NCBI GenBank assembly: GCA_003427395.1
Contig: BFEA01000661.1
Coordinates: forward strand, 606,669 to 628,644
Source of the DNA: Chara braunii
Lineage: Eukaryota; Streptophyta; Charophyceae; Charales; Characeae
DNA length: 21,976 nucleotides
Direction of reading: 5' to 3'
In this document: one piece after another, positions 1-8,527 of the stretch
How the letters are laid out: the number at the start of each line of letters is the position of its first letter
Numbering within the stretch: position 1 is the stretch's first letter
Notes under the pieces: generated by a model
Told to the model about the DNA's origin: nothing
Databases searched by the model: none
The model's input: only the letters and a program-made list of their open reading frames with translations
Program-made: the position numbers and the translations under genes

Positions 1-350
1 CGTGGGTGTACCAGTCTTAGCCAGGTCCTCAGGTGTTGGTCCCACGTGCCTATTTCACACAGTCCGTGGGTGTACCAGTCTGAGCCAGGTCCTCGAGAGC
101 TGGTCCCACAGGCCTATTTTACACAGTCCGCGGGTGTACCAGTCTGAGCTAGGTCCTCAGGTGCTGGTCCCACAGGCCTGTTCTCAACAGTTCGCAGTGT
201 GCCAAGTGAGCTAGGTCCCCAAGTGTTGTTCCACATGCCTGTTTTCAGTTCATGGGGGTACAACTGAGATAGGCCTGCCGACAGCAGTTACCACATGCCT
301 ATGTTCCACAGTCCGCGGGTGTACCACTGTGATAGGTCCACCGACAGCAG
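1..350. repeat. 64-bp minisatellite, about 5.5 units
   Basis: Units start at 1, 65, 129, 193, 252 and 314. The first three steps are exactly 64 bp and the later ones 59 and 62 bp. Each unit opens with a CGYGGGTGTACC-like block, followed by an AGGTCC block and a CCACRTGCCT or CCACAGGCCT block. Divergence rises from left to right and the last unit is cut short. The array probably continues left of the window. A frame is open through the first three units only because 64-bp units happen to lack stops there; I do not call a gene. Confidence 0.9.
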
Positions 351-1329
351 GCAAACGAAACCTGGCCCCCAGTTCTTTGCAGCATCACCTTGCATAACTC
401 CCACCATTGCAATGTCTCCGTTTCGAACACGGGTCACCTTTTGTGCCAAGCATATGGCCCACCTATTGGGCTAAGCCCATGGTTGGTAGGGCTCAGAACG
501 AAACTTGTTATAAGCAGTCCCTGCTACGGAATCGTACCGACACCGTGGTCGTACCGAGACGTACCAACAAAAACAAGGCCTACGGACCCTCGATACTACG
601 ATAGGAAAGCCTGAAAGAGCCGTGCCTTCGGCTCATAGTAAAAAAAATCAGCATTTTCCCAGAGTGGTCGGGCAAGGGCCTCGCTCTCACCCACGACGAG
701 CCCCGCTAACCGGACCTGGTCCCATTGCGAAATGAAGCAAAAATCCTAAACAAAAGTAATTAACAATTTGAGATGAAAAAAAACGAAACTAAGGGATTCG
801 CACTCCGAGAACCCAAGTGATTGTCGCGTCCCATCTAGGCACAGCGCGTACCAGTTGCGCATTCACTCGGTATGGACTACCGAGTGCCCTTAACCAAGTC
901 ATCGAATTACGGTCGGTCTCGTGGCCTGTGGACTATACGTGACATCGTAGACATCTCAGCACCATGGTAGGGGCTACCTCGAGCCACATGTCATGACGAC
1001 CGGTTGTGGCCGTGACCGGCCTGGGTGCTAATGTGCTCGCCCCATACACGTGGTAGCCTAACCATCCAATTTCATGACGTACTTTAGTCGCCGCTCAAAC
1101 CCACGGACTGGCTCACCAACCGCTAAGGTTGGCGGACACTCAGTCATCTACCGTGAGGCGCAATAAAGCGCTTATACTAACACACATATTACTCTTTTAC
1201 GCTCTCCGCCTCGACTTAGATCTCCACGCGTCCAGGTGAAGTCTGACGCACTAGTGCTCCTCTGGTAATCATGACCGCACTCTCTATGACATGCATAAAG
1301 CACGACAAACACCCTTGTAAGCGTGTTTG
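351..1329. other. Noncoding stretch with several short perfect hairpins
   Basis: No credible gene. Short perfect inverted repeats are present. TGGGCTAAGCCCA lies at 467-479. GAGCCG/CGGCTC lies at 617-634, followed by an A-run. CACTCGGTA/TACCGAGTG lies at 864-886 with a 5-nt loop. CCAACC/GGTTGG lies at 1116-1132. GCGC-AATAAA-GCGC lies at 1158-1171. By position this could be the 3' part of the minus-strand retrotransposon whose gag ends at 1330, but I see no protease, reverse transcriptase or integrase motif in any frame. Confidence 0.6.
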
Positions 1330-3158
1330 TCACAACAACATTAGCGCAGTAGTGTAAGGGCACCGCGAGGAGGTATGACCATCCAAGCGGCAGCGCAAAC
1401 ACCCACGCCGGCCCAGAATAGCCGCGCGCTCCTCAGCGGAAAGGACACCACGAGGAGGGACAAAGCCCTGAGGGAGGTCCTCCTGAGGGACCTCGAGGGG
1501 CGACGCGCCAGCGTGACCGGGGCGGCTGCGTGCCCGAGAGAGGGCGGAGAGCGCGAGCTGAAGGCCCTCAACTGCAGGGAGGGTAGAGTCCTCCAAGTGA
1601 TAGAGGACGGCCTTGCAGAGATCGAGGTCGTCGCTGTGGTCAACCTCAGGTGACAGTGGGGCAACAGCGTCCTGCTCATCATACTCCAGCGCGCTGAAGC
1701 GGCGCGAGAAGTGGCGGCCCTGCTGCGTGGAACGGCGGGGGGCGACCGCGGAAAGGGGAACGGCGCTGGGAAGTGCCGTGAGAGGAGGAGGAGGCGTAGC
1801 CCGTGCGCTGGGGCTGGGAGGAGGAGGCGGGGTGAAGACGGACTCGCATCCGCTGGTGGTCCCTGGNGGCCTCGTAAGCCTGTGGGGCCGATGTGAACTC
1901 GTACCGCCATAGCTCGGAGCGGTACTCGAGCGGAAGGCTGGCCAAGAAACGATCGATAAGGGCAGCCTCGGGGAGGAACGCTAGGTCGCAAACGAGGCGG
2001 GCATCCTGAAAGACCTGGATGTGGCGATCCAGGCCGGCAGCGCCACCAGAGCCGGACCAGCGTGTAGTGACGACACGCTCGAGGGCATCAGTCACGTCGT
2101 ATCAGGCTCCGAAGCGATCCTCAAGGAACGCCTGGAAATCCACGAAGGTCGGAGTCCGACCCTCACGAAGGGAGTAGGCATAGAAATCCTCCCAGGCCTC
2201 GAAAGAACCGCCACGCAGGCGCGTGGAGAGGTGACCCACCCACGTCTCGGGTGTGGCGCCCATGAGCTGGAGTGTGAGGGTGGCAGACTGCAGCCACCGA
2301 GACACGCGTATGCCTGTACCATCATACAAGGCAATGTCCGACAAGTGTATGAGTGGTGTGCCATCGTTTTGGCGGCGAGGGGATCGAGGAGCGGAGGTCT
2401 ATGCCACGGCTGAGTAAGTCGGCGCAGGTCCTGGAGAAAGGGGCGCAGCTGACTGTGCGCCCGGGCCACATGGGGGAGCGACGGTGGCAACAACGGCAGG
2501 CTGCGAGAGTGCTGCGGTAGAAGAGGTCGCAGCAACCGCGGAAGTAGGAAGAAGGTAGGAAGGAGTTGTATAGGGTGCAGGGCGCGGAAAGCGAGCCTGC
2601 ATGGGAGGAAGGGTAGAGGAGGTAGGGGGTGCGCCCGAAGGCGCGGCCACCTGTGAGGGTGGGGGTGGCTGAAGGCGTAAGAGGGCGAGGTCGGCCCGGA
2701 GCTGGGCAATCTCGTCCGCGAAACCTCGAACGTAGGTCGATCAAGGGGTGGCACGAGGAAGAGTGGAGGGGGTGGACGCACAAGCGGCGCGGGGCATCCC
2801 AGAGGGGGGAGAGCCAGGTGGCGCTGCAGTCGTGCGAAGGGGAGGGAGAAGTGGGGCACTCAGAAAAGCTGAGACCATGGTAGCGGGTTGTTGTACCGTG
2901 GCCGTAGTGACCGAGATCTGGGCGGGTGCGCCCGTAGACTGAGGGGGGGCCTGACTCGTGGCGGCCGTCGTGCTAGGGGCGTGGACAGTCACCAAGATGG
3001 CCGAGTCAGGGGCAACGGAGGAGGAAGCTCCGTCGTGACCACCCTGTCGGAGGACGGGGGACCCGGACAGGCTGATGGCCCTGGTCCGCCGGCATGAGTG
3101 TGGAGCCCGATGCAGTGGTCATCGCTGTGTCGGCGGCGTGTGACACACCGTCGGCCAT
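1330..3158 (-). pseudogene. gag: Retrotransposon gag pseudogene with CCHC zinc knuckle
   Basis: Gag is the structural protein that forms the element's cytoplasmic particle and binds its RNA. The likely start is the ATG at 3158 (MADGVSHAAD). A Pro/Ala/Thr/Ser-rich N-terminus follows, then a short heptad-like helix (ADEIAQLRADLALL, about 2719-2678). Next comes a capsid region of the Retrotrans_gag type, with SDIALYDGTG near 2345, SFEAWEDFY near 2190 and FLASLPLEYRSEL near 1940. The zinc knuckle (C-X2-C-X4-H-X4-C) lies at 1401-1360. Lesions, given as positions only, are a frameshift in or near the G-run at about 3055, in-frame stops at 2743-2741, 2401-2399 and 2104-2102, and a second frameshift between about 1760 and 1690. 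The frame is otherwise shared along its length, so family identity is firm although the gene is broken. One ambiguous base lies at 1866. Confidence 0.85.
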
Positions 3159-3237
3159 GGGGAGATGACGGACCGGACTGGAGGGGGCCAGACCAGGGTG
3201 CCCGAAGAGGACGGGGAAGTAGGGGGGGGTTGAGGAA

Positions 3238-3274
3238 CCCTAAACCCTACAAAAACCCTAAGAAAACCCTAACC
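3238..3274. repeat. Degenerate telomere-like CCCTA repeats
   Basis: Four CCCTA cores occur in 37 bp (starting 3238, 3245, 3256 and 3267), separated by A-rich spacers. GGGTAGGGTA follows at 3290-3299. The plant telomere unit is CCCTAAA. Plant genes, especially translation-related ones, also carry the telo-box AAACCCTAA near their transcription starts. The block lies about 80 bp upstream of the gag ATG on the minus strand, so a leader or promoter element is as likely as an interstitial telomere trace. Confidence 0.6.
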
Positions 3275-3309
3275 GAGGCTTAAGTGGCTAGGGTAGGGTA
3301 CCGGTGACC

Positions 3310-4400
3310 TAATCAAGAAAGTAAAATAGCAAGCATAGGGGGGGGGAGACGGGAAAAAAATAAATAAACAGCAAGTTTTCGAGAGAAAATAAGAATAAAT
3401 AAGAAAATAAATAAATAATAAAAATAATTAAAGAAATAAGTAAAGACATGTGAAGGGATACAATATTTATTTTTTTGAAATTTTCGGCAGCATTTCCCTA
3501 CCCCCCACGAGGTCAAGAATGTGCCAAGGGAAAAGGAAAGACCAAGGTGAGCACACTAGAGATGCCGCAAATAAATTAAAAAAGAAATTTCAAAAAATAA
3601 ATAAAGAAATAAAAAACAAATAAATAAGTAAATAAGTGTATGAGGAGATGGGGAAAAATGGGTTATCTGATTTTTCAAAAATTTTGGCAGCATTTCGTTA
3701 CCCCCATGGGGTCGAAGTGTGCCGAAAAGACTAAGTAAGAGAAAATCAGAAAATTTCGGCTGCACTTCGTTACCCCCACAAGGTCAAAACGTGTGCCGAA
3801 AGCAAGAAAGGCTAACACCTAATCAGATTTAGGGTTGCCGCCAAGAATTTTCAGAATAAATAAAAAAATAAAATAAATAAAAAAATACGAAAAAAGGGTG
3901 GGGAAGAAGATGAGAAAACTAATAACTAATCAGATTTAGGGTTGCCGTAGAGAAAATCGAATTTTCAGAATAAATAGAAAAATAAATGAAATGAATCAGA
4001 AAATGAGAAAGAAGGTGGGAGANAAGATAATTNNNAATTTTTNGAAAANAAAAGACAAATCAAAAGGAGGATAGGAAAAAAAAGAAAAACAGAAAAATTC
4101 GAAGTGGGGGGAATGGGAATGAAAAAGTGAAGGAGAAGAGAAGGAAATAGGTGGGGGAGGGAAAAAGATAAAGTGGGAGGTGGGGGGATGAGGTGGTGGT
4201 AGTTGGGGGAGAGGAGGGTTGGGGAAAGGTGGAGAGAGATCAAGAAGGAATGGGAAAATAAGGAAAGAAAAAAAGAGATGAAGAAAATAGAGTAAAAGAA
4301 TGGGTGGTGGGAGAAAGGTGGGGTGGGGGGAGGGGTATGAGTAAGAGGAGAGAGAGAGAGAGATATGGAGAGTGGGTTAGTAGAGGAGGGGGGGAGAGAG
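3310..4400. repeat. Low-complexity A/T-rich then purine-rich tract
   Basis: The first part is dominated by AAATAAATA-type runs. The part from about 4060 is dominated by G/A on the plus strand, including an (AG)n run near 4352. Reading frames across it are Phe/Ser/Leu/Pro-rich on the minus strand and Lys/Arg/Glu-rich on the plus strand, and these are composition artefacts. Ns inside it suggest sequencing difficulty. Confidence 0.85.
3480..3802. repeat. Three copies of a ~50-bp hairpin-forming repeat
   Basis: Copies lie at about 3480-3530, 3681-3728 and 3753-3802. Each has the layout TTTCGGCAGCA, then TTCGTTACCCCCA, then GGTC, then GTGTGCCGAAA. The outer TTTCGGC and GCCGAAA blocks are complementary, so each copy can fold. 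In the middle copy the left arm reads TTTTGGC, which still pairs through G-U. The first copy is the most decayed (GTGCCAA). They sit in AT-rich simple sequence within the leader. Confidence 0.75.
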
Positions 4401-4413
4401 AAAAGATACCAGG

Positions 4414-4464
4414 CCCTTGGTGTCTCCAAGGGCACAAGGTACACCAAGACCAGGAGGGTCTTGG
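4414..4464. other. Two adjacent perfect hairpins
   Basis: CCCTTGG (4414-4420) pairs with CCAAGGG (4426-4432) across a 5-nt loop. CCAAGACC (4444-4451) pairs with GGTCTTGG (4457-4464), also across a 5-nt loop. The two stems share the CCAAG/CTTGG theme. They lie in the retrotransposon leader; a function is not evident. Confidence 0.7.
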
Positions 4465-4668
4465 CCTTTGCTGCAACAGCCAGCTGGAGGAGGGAGGGGG
4501 CTGAGATCTCGATCAGCCCCTACTGCAACTGTTCTGCAGATGTGCAGATCTAGGGTCTGCTGTGTGAGCAGGCCCTCACCACTGTGGAGCAGCCCCCTAA
4601 GCAGGGGGGTCTTCTGTTTCAGCACCAGCTGCCACATGGCAGGACAAATGGCCACGTGCCCACCCAAC

Positions 4669-4749
4669 GGGGGGGGGGGGGGCAAATACGAGCCCGGCCG
4701 TTGCTGGTCTGCTGCTCGCTGCTCAATGCTCGCCGGCGGGGGGGGGGGG
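4669..4749. repeat. Paired poly-G tracts (14 G and 12 G)
   Basis: G runs cover 4669-4682 and 4738-4749. Both are followed by YAAATA, which suggests a duplication or a shared sequence preference. Either could form a G-quadruplex; tract length is error-prone in sequencing. Confidence 0.8.
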
Positions 4750-4831
4750 TAAATAGCCAGCACAGCACCTCTTGAACACGAGTGTGCCGTGCTACAATGC
4801 CATGCACACACTGTGGCGAGTGTGTTACGGG

Positions 4832-4888
4832 GCTGCTTACGCACGCGCATGGGGCAGGGGGTGCTTGGGTTCAAACCCCAGCAGCAGC
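4832..4888 (+). other. tRNA T-arm-like structure with Pol III B-box match
   Basis: TTGGG (4865-4869), loop TTCAAAC (4870-4876) and CCCAG (4877-4881) make a T-arm. GGTTCAAACCC fits the B-box consensus GGTTCRANYCC. The flanks GCTGCT (4832-4837) and AGCAGC (4883-4888) can pair like an acceptor stem, but the space between is too short for D and anticodon arms. A decayed SINE head or a chance match are both possible. Confidence 0.25.
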
Positions 4889-5168
4889 AAACATTCCGGA
4901 TCTTGAATAAAGTAATCCAGGAGCGGGGCGGGGCGGGGCAGCGGGGGCAGCGTGGGCACGTGGCGCGCGCGTGCAGCGGCCTTGGCCTTGTGCGCGCAAG
5001 TGCTCGTGGTGACACTTCCTTTTTTGCCACGTGTCACCTGCAGCATGCGCCACTTTTTTGCCTCGTTTTCGCTGCGAAATACCCAAAAAACACTGAAAAA
5101 ACCCGCTGTCGGGTTTGCAGCTTTTCCCCCTGTGCGGGCTGCTGGCCAGCTGTACGGGGTGGTGGAAG

Positions 5169-5191
5169 GGAGCGGAGACCGTTCCCGCTCC
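5169..5191. other. Hairpin overlapping the initiator-Met PBS
   Basis: GGAGCGG (5169-5175) pairs with CCGCTCC (5185-5191) across a 9-nt loop. The right arm covers the last bases of the minus-strand PBS (5187-5191). Confidence 0.7.
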
Positions 5192-5198
5192 GATACCA
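5187..5198 (-). promoter_or_regulatory. Primer-binding site, initiator-Met tRNA type
   Basis: On the minus strand the sequence is TGGTATCGGAGC. It starts one base after the LTR's terminal CA. The plant retrotransposon PBS complementary to the 3' end of tRNA-iMet is TGGTATCAGAGC, so 11 of 12 bases match. The tRNA 3' end primes minus-strand DNA synthesis here. The position fixes the element's orientation as minus. Confidence 0.85.
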
Positions 5199-5199
5199 A

Positions 5200-5515
5200 T
5201 GTAGCGGACCCACCAGGTGTGGTGCTCCGCTAGTGGTAGAGATGGAGATGGAGGAAGAAGGGGGGAGCGAGATGGCACAACGCAGCTCCCCACGCAAGAC
5301 TCCAACGCACGTACTCCGAAATGTGCAAGTGAAAAATGAGGACGAAACAGACAACTGCTGGGGTATACCCCAGCGGACTGACTGGACTGGACTGGACTGG
5401 CTGGTACCGACAGAGGTACCGGCCTGGCCTGGACTGGACTGCCCCCGAATAGAACACAGGCCTGTGAGAACAGGACAAGGGGCTGGTCTCACAGGCCAAC
5501 CAGAGGTCCGCTACA
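5200..5515 (-). repeat. 5' LTR of the minus-strand retrotransposon
   Basis: The segment is bounded by perfect 11-bp inverted ends, TGTAGCGGACC (5200-5210) and GGTCCGCTACA (5505-5515), which contain the universal TG...CA. The PBS adjoins on the left, so this is a 5' LTR read leftward. Inside are an 18-bp perfect palindrome, GCTGGGGTATACCCCAGC (5357-5374), an ACTGG-repeat run (about 5379-5400), two GGTACC sites, and an 11-bp stem, GGCCTGTGAGA (5459-5469) with TCTCACAGGCC (5487-5497). The end at 5203-5231 also folds (AGCGGA/TCCGCT outside CACCA/TGGTG). No second copy is in the window, so age cannot be estimated. The flanking 5516-5520 (CCATC) would be one half of a target-site duplication. Confidence 0.88.
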
Positions 5516-5994
5516 CCATCATCATCGTCGTCATTGTTATCGCCTATCACTCTTACCAGTCAATATCGTTCACCATCATAATTTTTCATTACTTTTCCCT
5601 GTGCAGACGCTTCAGAACCTTCACCGCAAGTCATCATCAACACTGCGGCGATTGTCCCTTTTCCCTCTCCTCCCTTCCCACCTTTGCCCTTTCCTCACGG
5701 TCGTCTCCGCCATCTCCGTCCTCTACACTAGCTTCTTCATGATGATCATAATAACTTTCTTATCATCATCATTGTCAATAACATCATCGTGTTCATCATC
5801 GTAAGCACCACAATAATTTAGTCCTACTATGATGGATCCGTTCCCCAATGTCCTCCCACCCCCTTCCCCCCCAACCACCAAGAACATCATTCAATACCTT
5901 TTCCAACCTGTTGCAGGAGCTGTAATGTGGTTTATAATGTTTCCACGTTCCCTTGGACTCGTCTTTATGATATGAGCGCAATTATTCTGTTCTG
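5516..5994. other. Pyrimidine-rich, (CAT)n-rich intergenic DNA
   Basis: CAT/CGT-type triplet runs occur at 5516-5535 and 5755-5800. I see no gene, RNA or mobile-element boundary other than the LTR edge at 5515. Confidence 0.6.
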
Positions 5995-6999
5995 GTTCAT
6001 GATCTCCCACGAAGTGGGAAACGCCCCCGATCATGAAGTCGATATATCTATAGCTACCACGTGGCACGCGCCACGTGCTTCATAGCGGTCATAGATGTAT
6101 TGTCGTCCCACTAAGCGCACTTGACGGGAAACACTCCCGATCATTAAGACGATATATCTATGACTAACACACGCGGCACGTGCCACTTAGTAGTCATAGA
6201 TGTATTGTCGTTTCTGTTACGCCGTTCCACTTCATAATCTCTTGGGGGGCATTTTCCTCGAAGTGCATTTGGCGGGAAACATTCCTCATGACAAAGACGA
6301 TATCACACGACACGTATCACCTGTCAGTCAAAGGGAAATGCTCTCGATCATGAAGACGATATATATGGCCACCACCACCATGAAGATATATATGGTTGTC
6401 ACGTGGCACACAACACGTGCCACGTAACACTCACATATATATTGTCGTTTTTGTAACGTTTTTTGCTTTTCGATCTTCAGCGGAGCGTTCCGTGCGAAGT
6501 GTACTTGGTGGGAAATGCTCCCGGTAACAAAGATGATATCTCTATGGCTGTCACGTGGCATGCGACACGTGCCACTGACAGGTAGTGAGAAATACTTCTG
6601 ATCATAAAAACGCCATATCTATGACGCTCAGCGAGAAATGCTCCTGATAACGAAGGTGATATCTCTGTGGCTGCCACGTGGCAGTCAGCGGGAAACACTT
6701 CCGATGAAGACACCATCTATCGCGCTCAGCGAGACATGCCACGTGACAATCACATATGTATTGTTGTTTCTGTAATGTTGTTCCACCTTATGATCTTCCG
6801 TGAAGTGCACTTGGTGGGAAACGCTCCAGATCATAAAAACGAGATATCTATAGCTGCCATGTGGCACTCGACAATCATTTTTGTTACATTGTTCTGCATC
6901 ATGATCTTCCACGAGTGCACTTGGCAGAAAACGCTCCCAATCATGACGACAGTATATCAATGGTTGTCATGTGGCACGCGGCAGTCAAAGATGTATTAC
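5995..6999. repeat. Diverged tandem array with G-box (CACGTG) and GGGAAA cores
   Basis: About 11 full or partial units share an ordered set of blocks: TTCATGATCTTCCACGAAGTGCACTT-like, GGCGGGAAACGCTCCCGAT-like, GAAGACGATATATCTATGGC-like, CACGTGGCACGCGACACGTGCC-like and CATAGATGTATTGTCGTTT-like. GGGAAA or GAGAAA cores lie near 6016, 6126, 6274, 6333, 6510, 6587, 6632, 6690, 6817 and 6926. Perfect CACGTG hexamers lie at 6058, 6072, 6177, 6400, 6414, 6552, 6566, 6675 and 6740, several paired 14 bp apart. Unit length varies because blocks are lost in some units. The small frames across it are not conserved between units, so it is a satellite rather than a gene. Confidence 0.85.
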
Positions 7000-7366
7000 A
7001 GTTTACGATAAGGCAGGCAGGCAGGGGAGAAGGTGACAAAGTCGAAACTCGATGATTTCGCACCGAACATGATGGGAAAACACAATGAACATTCGAGCAC
7101 CAACCCTTTTGCAAGACAGTGTCTCTAACAAATAAAAACAACATTCGGAAAAGAAAAAGCGTAGAAAGGAAAGACGATGAAGAAAAAATGACGAAGCAAT
7201 AATAGTGGAGGATCATGATAGAAAACAGCAAGGCCAACAATGGAGAAAAGCGAAACTTCGAGGCCAATGCTACGCTTGCATCCAACATGCAATTTTTCAT
7301 TAGTGCTTTTTCTGCACACACATCTCGTTCAACTTTTTGAAACTTCAAAACGCAAACATTCTTTTC
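7000..7366. other. Unannotated A-rich sequence
   Basis: A short (GGCA)n run lies at about 7012-7026. Otherwise this is A-rich sequence with no recognisable gene or repeat family. Frames on the minus strand are Phe/Leu/Ser-rich and look like composition effects. Confidence 0.5.
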
Positions 7367-7560
7367 CTTGAGGAAGAAGGAGAGGAAGAAGGAGAAGAAG
7401 AAGGAGAGGAAAAAGGTGAGAAAGAAGGAGACGAAGAAGGAGAGGAATAAGGAGAGGAAGATGGAGAGAAAGAAGGAAAGGGAGGCGAAAATAAGAAAAA
7501 AAAAAGGGAAAAAAAAAAAAGGAAGAATGATGAAAAAGAAGAAGAACAAAACAAGAAAGA
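7367..7560. repeat. 12-bp polypurine minisatellite and purine tract
   Basis: Units of the form GGAGAGGAAGAA run in strict 12-bp register from 7379 to about 7486 (eight good units plus a degenerate one on either side). An A/G tract with long A-runs continues to 7560. Frames here encode only Lys/Glu/Arg on the plus strand or Phe/Leu/Ser on the minus strand and are not genes. Confidence 0.9.
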
Positions 7561-8208
7561 CAATAAACTAGCATCAGACCGACGTCGAAAGCACTGGAGG
7601 ATAGACTTTATTCCTTTTGTGAAATTTGACTCAATATCCACCGTTTATAATTTATTTGAGAATTTTAATTTAAACCACCACTACCTTCGATCTTATTTTA
7701 GTCGAACATGATTTTCATTGCGCACCGAGTTTTGTCATGCTTGGGTCTCATCGTATTTACTTCTACTACTTATACGGCTACATTCAAAGGAAAAAAAAAA
7801 AAAAAAAACGCTTGTATATACATATACTACCGTTTTAGGAAAGAAAAAACGAGAGAGAAAAAAAACGGGAAAGCGACAAGAAAAAAATGAATGAACAAAC
7901 AAAACATCAACTACAACAAAACAAAGAAAAAAAAAACAAAGGCAGAAGAGAAACAATAAATTAAAAACCAAAGAAAAGAAAAGAAAACGTTATTCCGTTA
8001 ATCAATGATATTTAAAAAAAATAAAATTCCTCATTAACCCTCTCCTACAACAAAATGATCAATTAAACAATACCCACCTACCCCTGAATAGAACATACAG
8101 TCATTATTGTTATATCGAGACCGAAAGTTACCCAAAATACATGCATAATGATCGTACACTTTATTCGGGAGAAGACAAAGTCAGGCCACCCAGTCACTCT
8201 CCATAGTT
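7561..8208. other. AT-rich sequence, no gene
   Basis: Includes a poly-A run (7791-7808) and A-rich stretches to about 8040. I find no coding signal or RNA gene. Confidence 0.6.
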
Positions 8209-8457
8209 ATGACGGAGCATAAAACCTCTTTTTTTAGTTTTTGTTCTTTTTATTTCAGGATTAAGACCTTGGATTTACTCAGGGGAATCTTAACAGGAAT
8301 CTTCAGAGGTATAAGGCACAATTACACCAACAAAGAGGATATTCTAAATCTGGATATGTTTTACACAGAGATGCATAAATTCAGATCAATCGCATTCTCC
8401 GATAACTCTCTACAAACACATTCATATTCAGGCTTTAAATTTTATCCTCTTTGCTAG
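8209..8457 (+). other. Exon-like open frame after a 3' splice-site-like tract
   Basis: An 82-residue frame with an ATG. A pyrimidine-rich run ending TTTATTTCAG (about 8227-8259) resembles a plant 3' splice site. The residues after it have ordinary composition, unlike the simple-sequence frames nearby (for example RIKTLDLLRGILTG and NLDMFYTEMHKF). I recognise no family. A possible donor AG-GTATAAG follows about 50 bp on. It could be an exon, a degraded gene or a chance frame. Confidence 0.2.
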
Positions 8458-8527
8458 TCGAGCTCTACCCCCTCCACCCCCACCCCCACCCCGATCCTCG
8501 GCAAAGTGTGAACACATATGATAGCGG

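Larger units (their letters stand above)
3159..5186 (-). other. Long repetitive leader between PBS and gag
   Basis: No gene. In plus coordinates it contains telomere-like repeats (3238-3274), an AT-rich A/T-simple stretch with embedded hairpin repeats (3310-4060), purine-rich simple sequence (4060-4400), twin hairpins (4414-4464), two poly-G tracts (4669-4749) and a GC-rich stretch (4925-5000). CTAATCAGATTTAGGGTTGCCG occurs twice (about 3818 and 3921), each followed by TTTTCAGAATAAATA, so this part is a local duplication. Ambiguous bases lie at 4022, 4033-4035, 4043 and 4049. About 2 kb is long for a leader, so later insertions are possible. Confidence 0.5.
1330..5515 (-). mobile_element. Decayed LTR retrotransposon, 5' part (LTR, PBS, leader, gag)
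   Basis: Read on the minus strand the order is LTR (5515-5200), one spacer base, initiator-Met-type PBS (5198-5187), about 2 kb of leader, and gag (3158 to about 1330). This is the canonical 5' half of an LTR retrotransposon. Pol and a 3' LTR are not found between 1 and 1330, so the element is either truncated or runs off the left edge after other insertions. The gag lesions show that it is dead. The superfamily is unresolved without pol; the capsid and CCHC layout suits Ty3/gypsy. Confidence 0.8.

Noticed and set aside
2092-2859. 255-codon minus-strand frame overlapping gag
   Set aside because: It is in another phase from the capsid and helix motifs. It is open by composition and contributes only a few gag-like residues, so it is a shadow of the gag pseudogene.
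7341-7971. Phe/Leu/Ser- and Lys/Glu-rich frames around the purine tract
   Set aside because: Simple-sequence artefacts with no motif or conserved partner.
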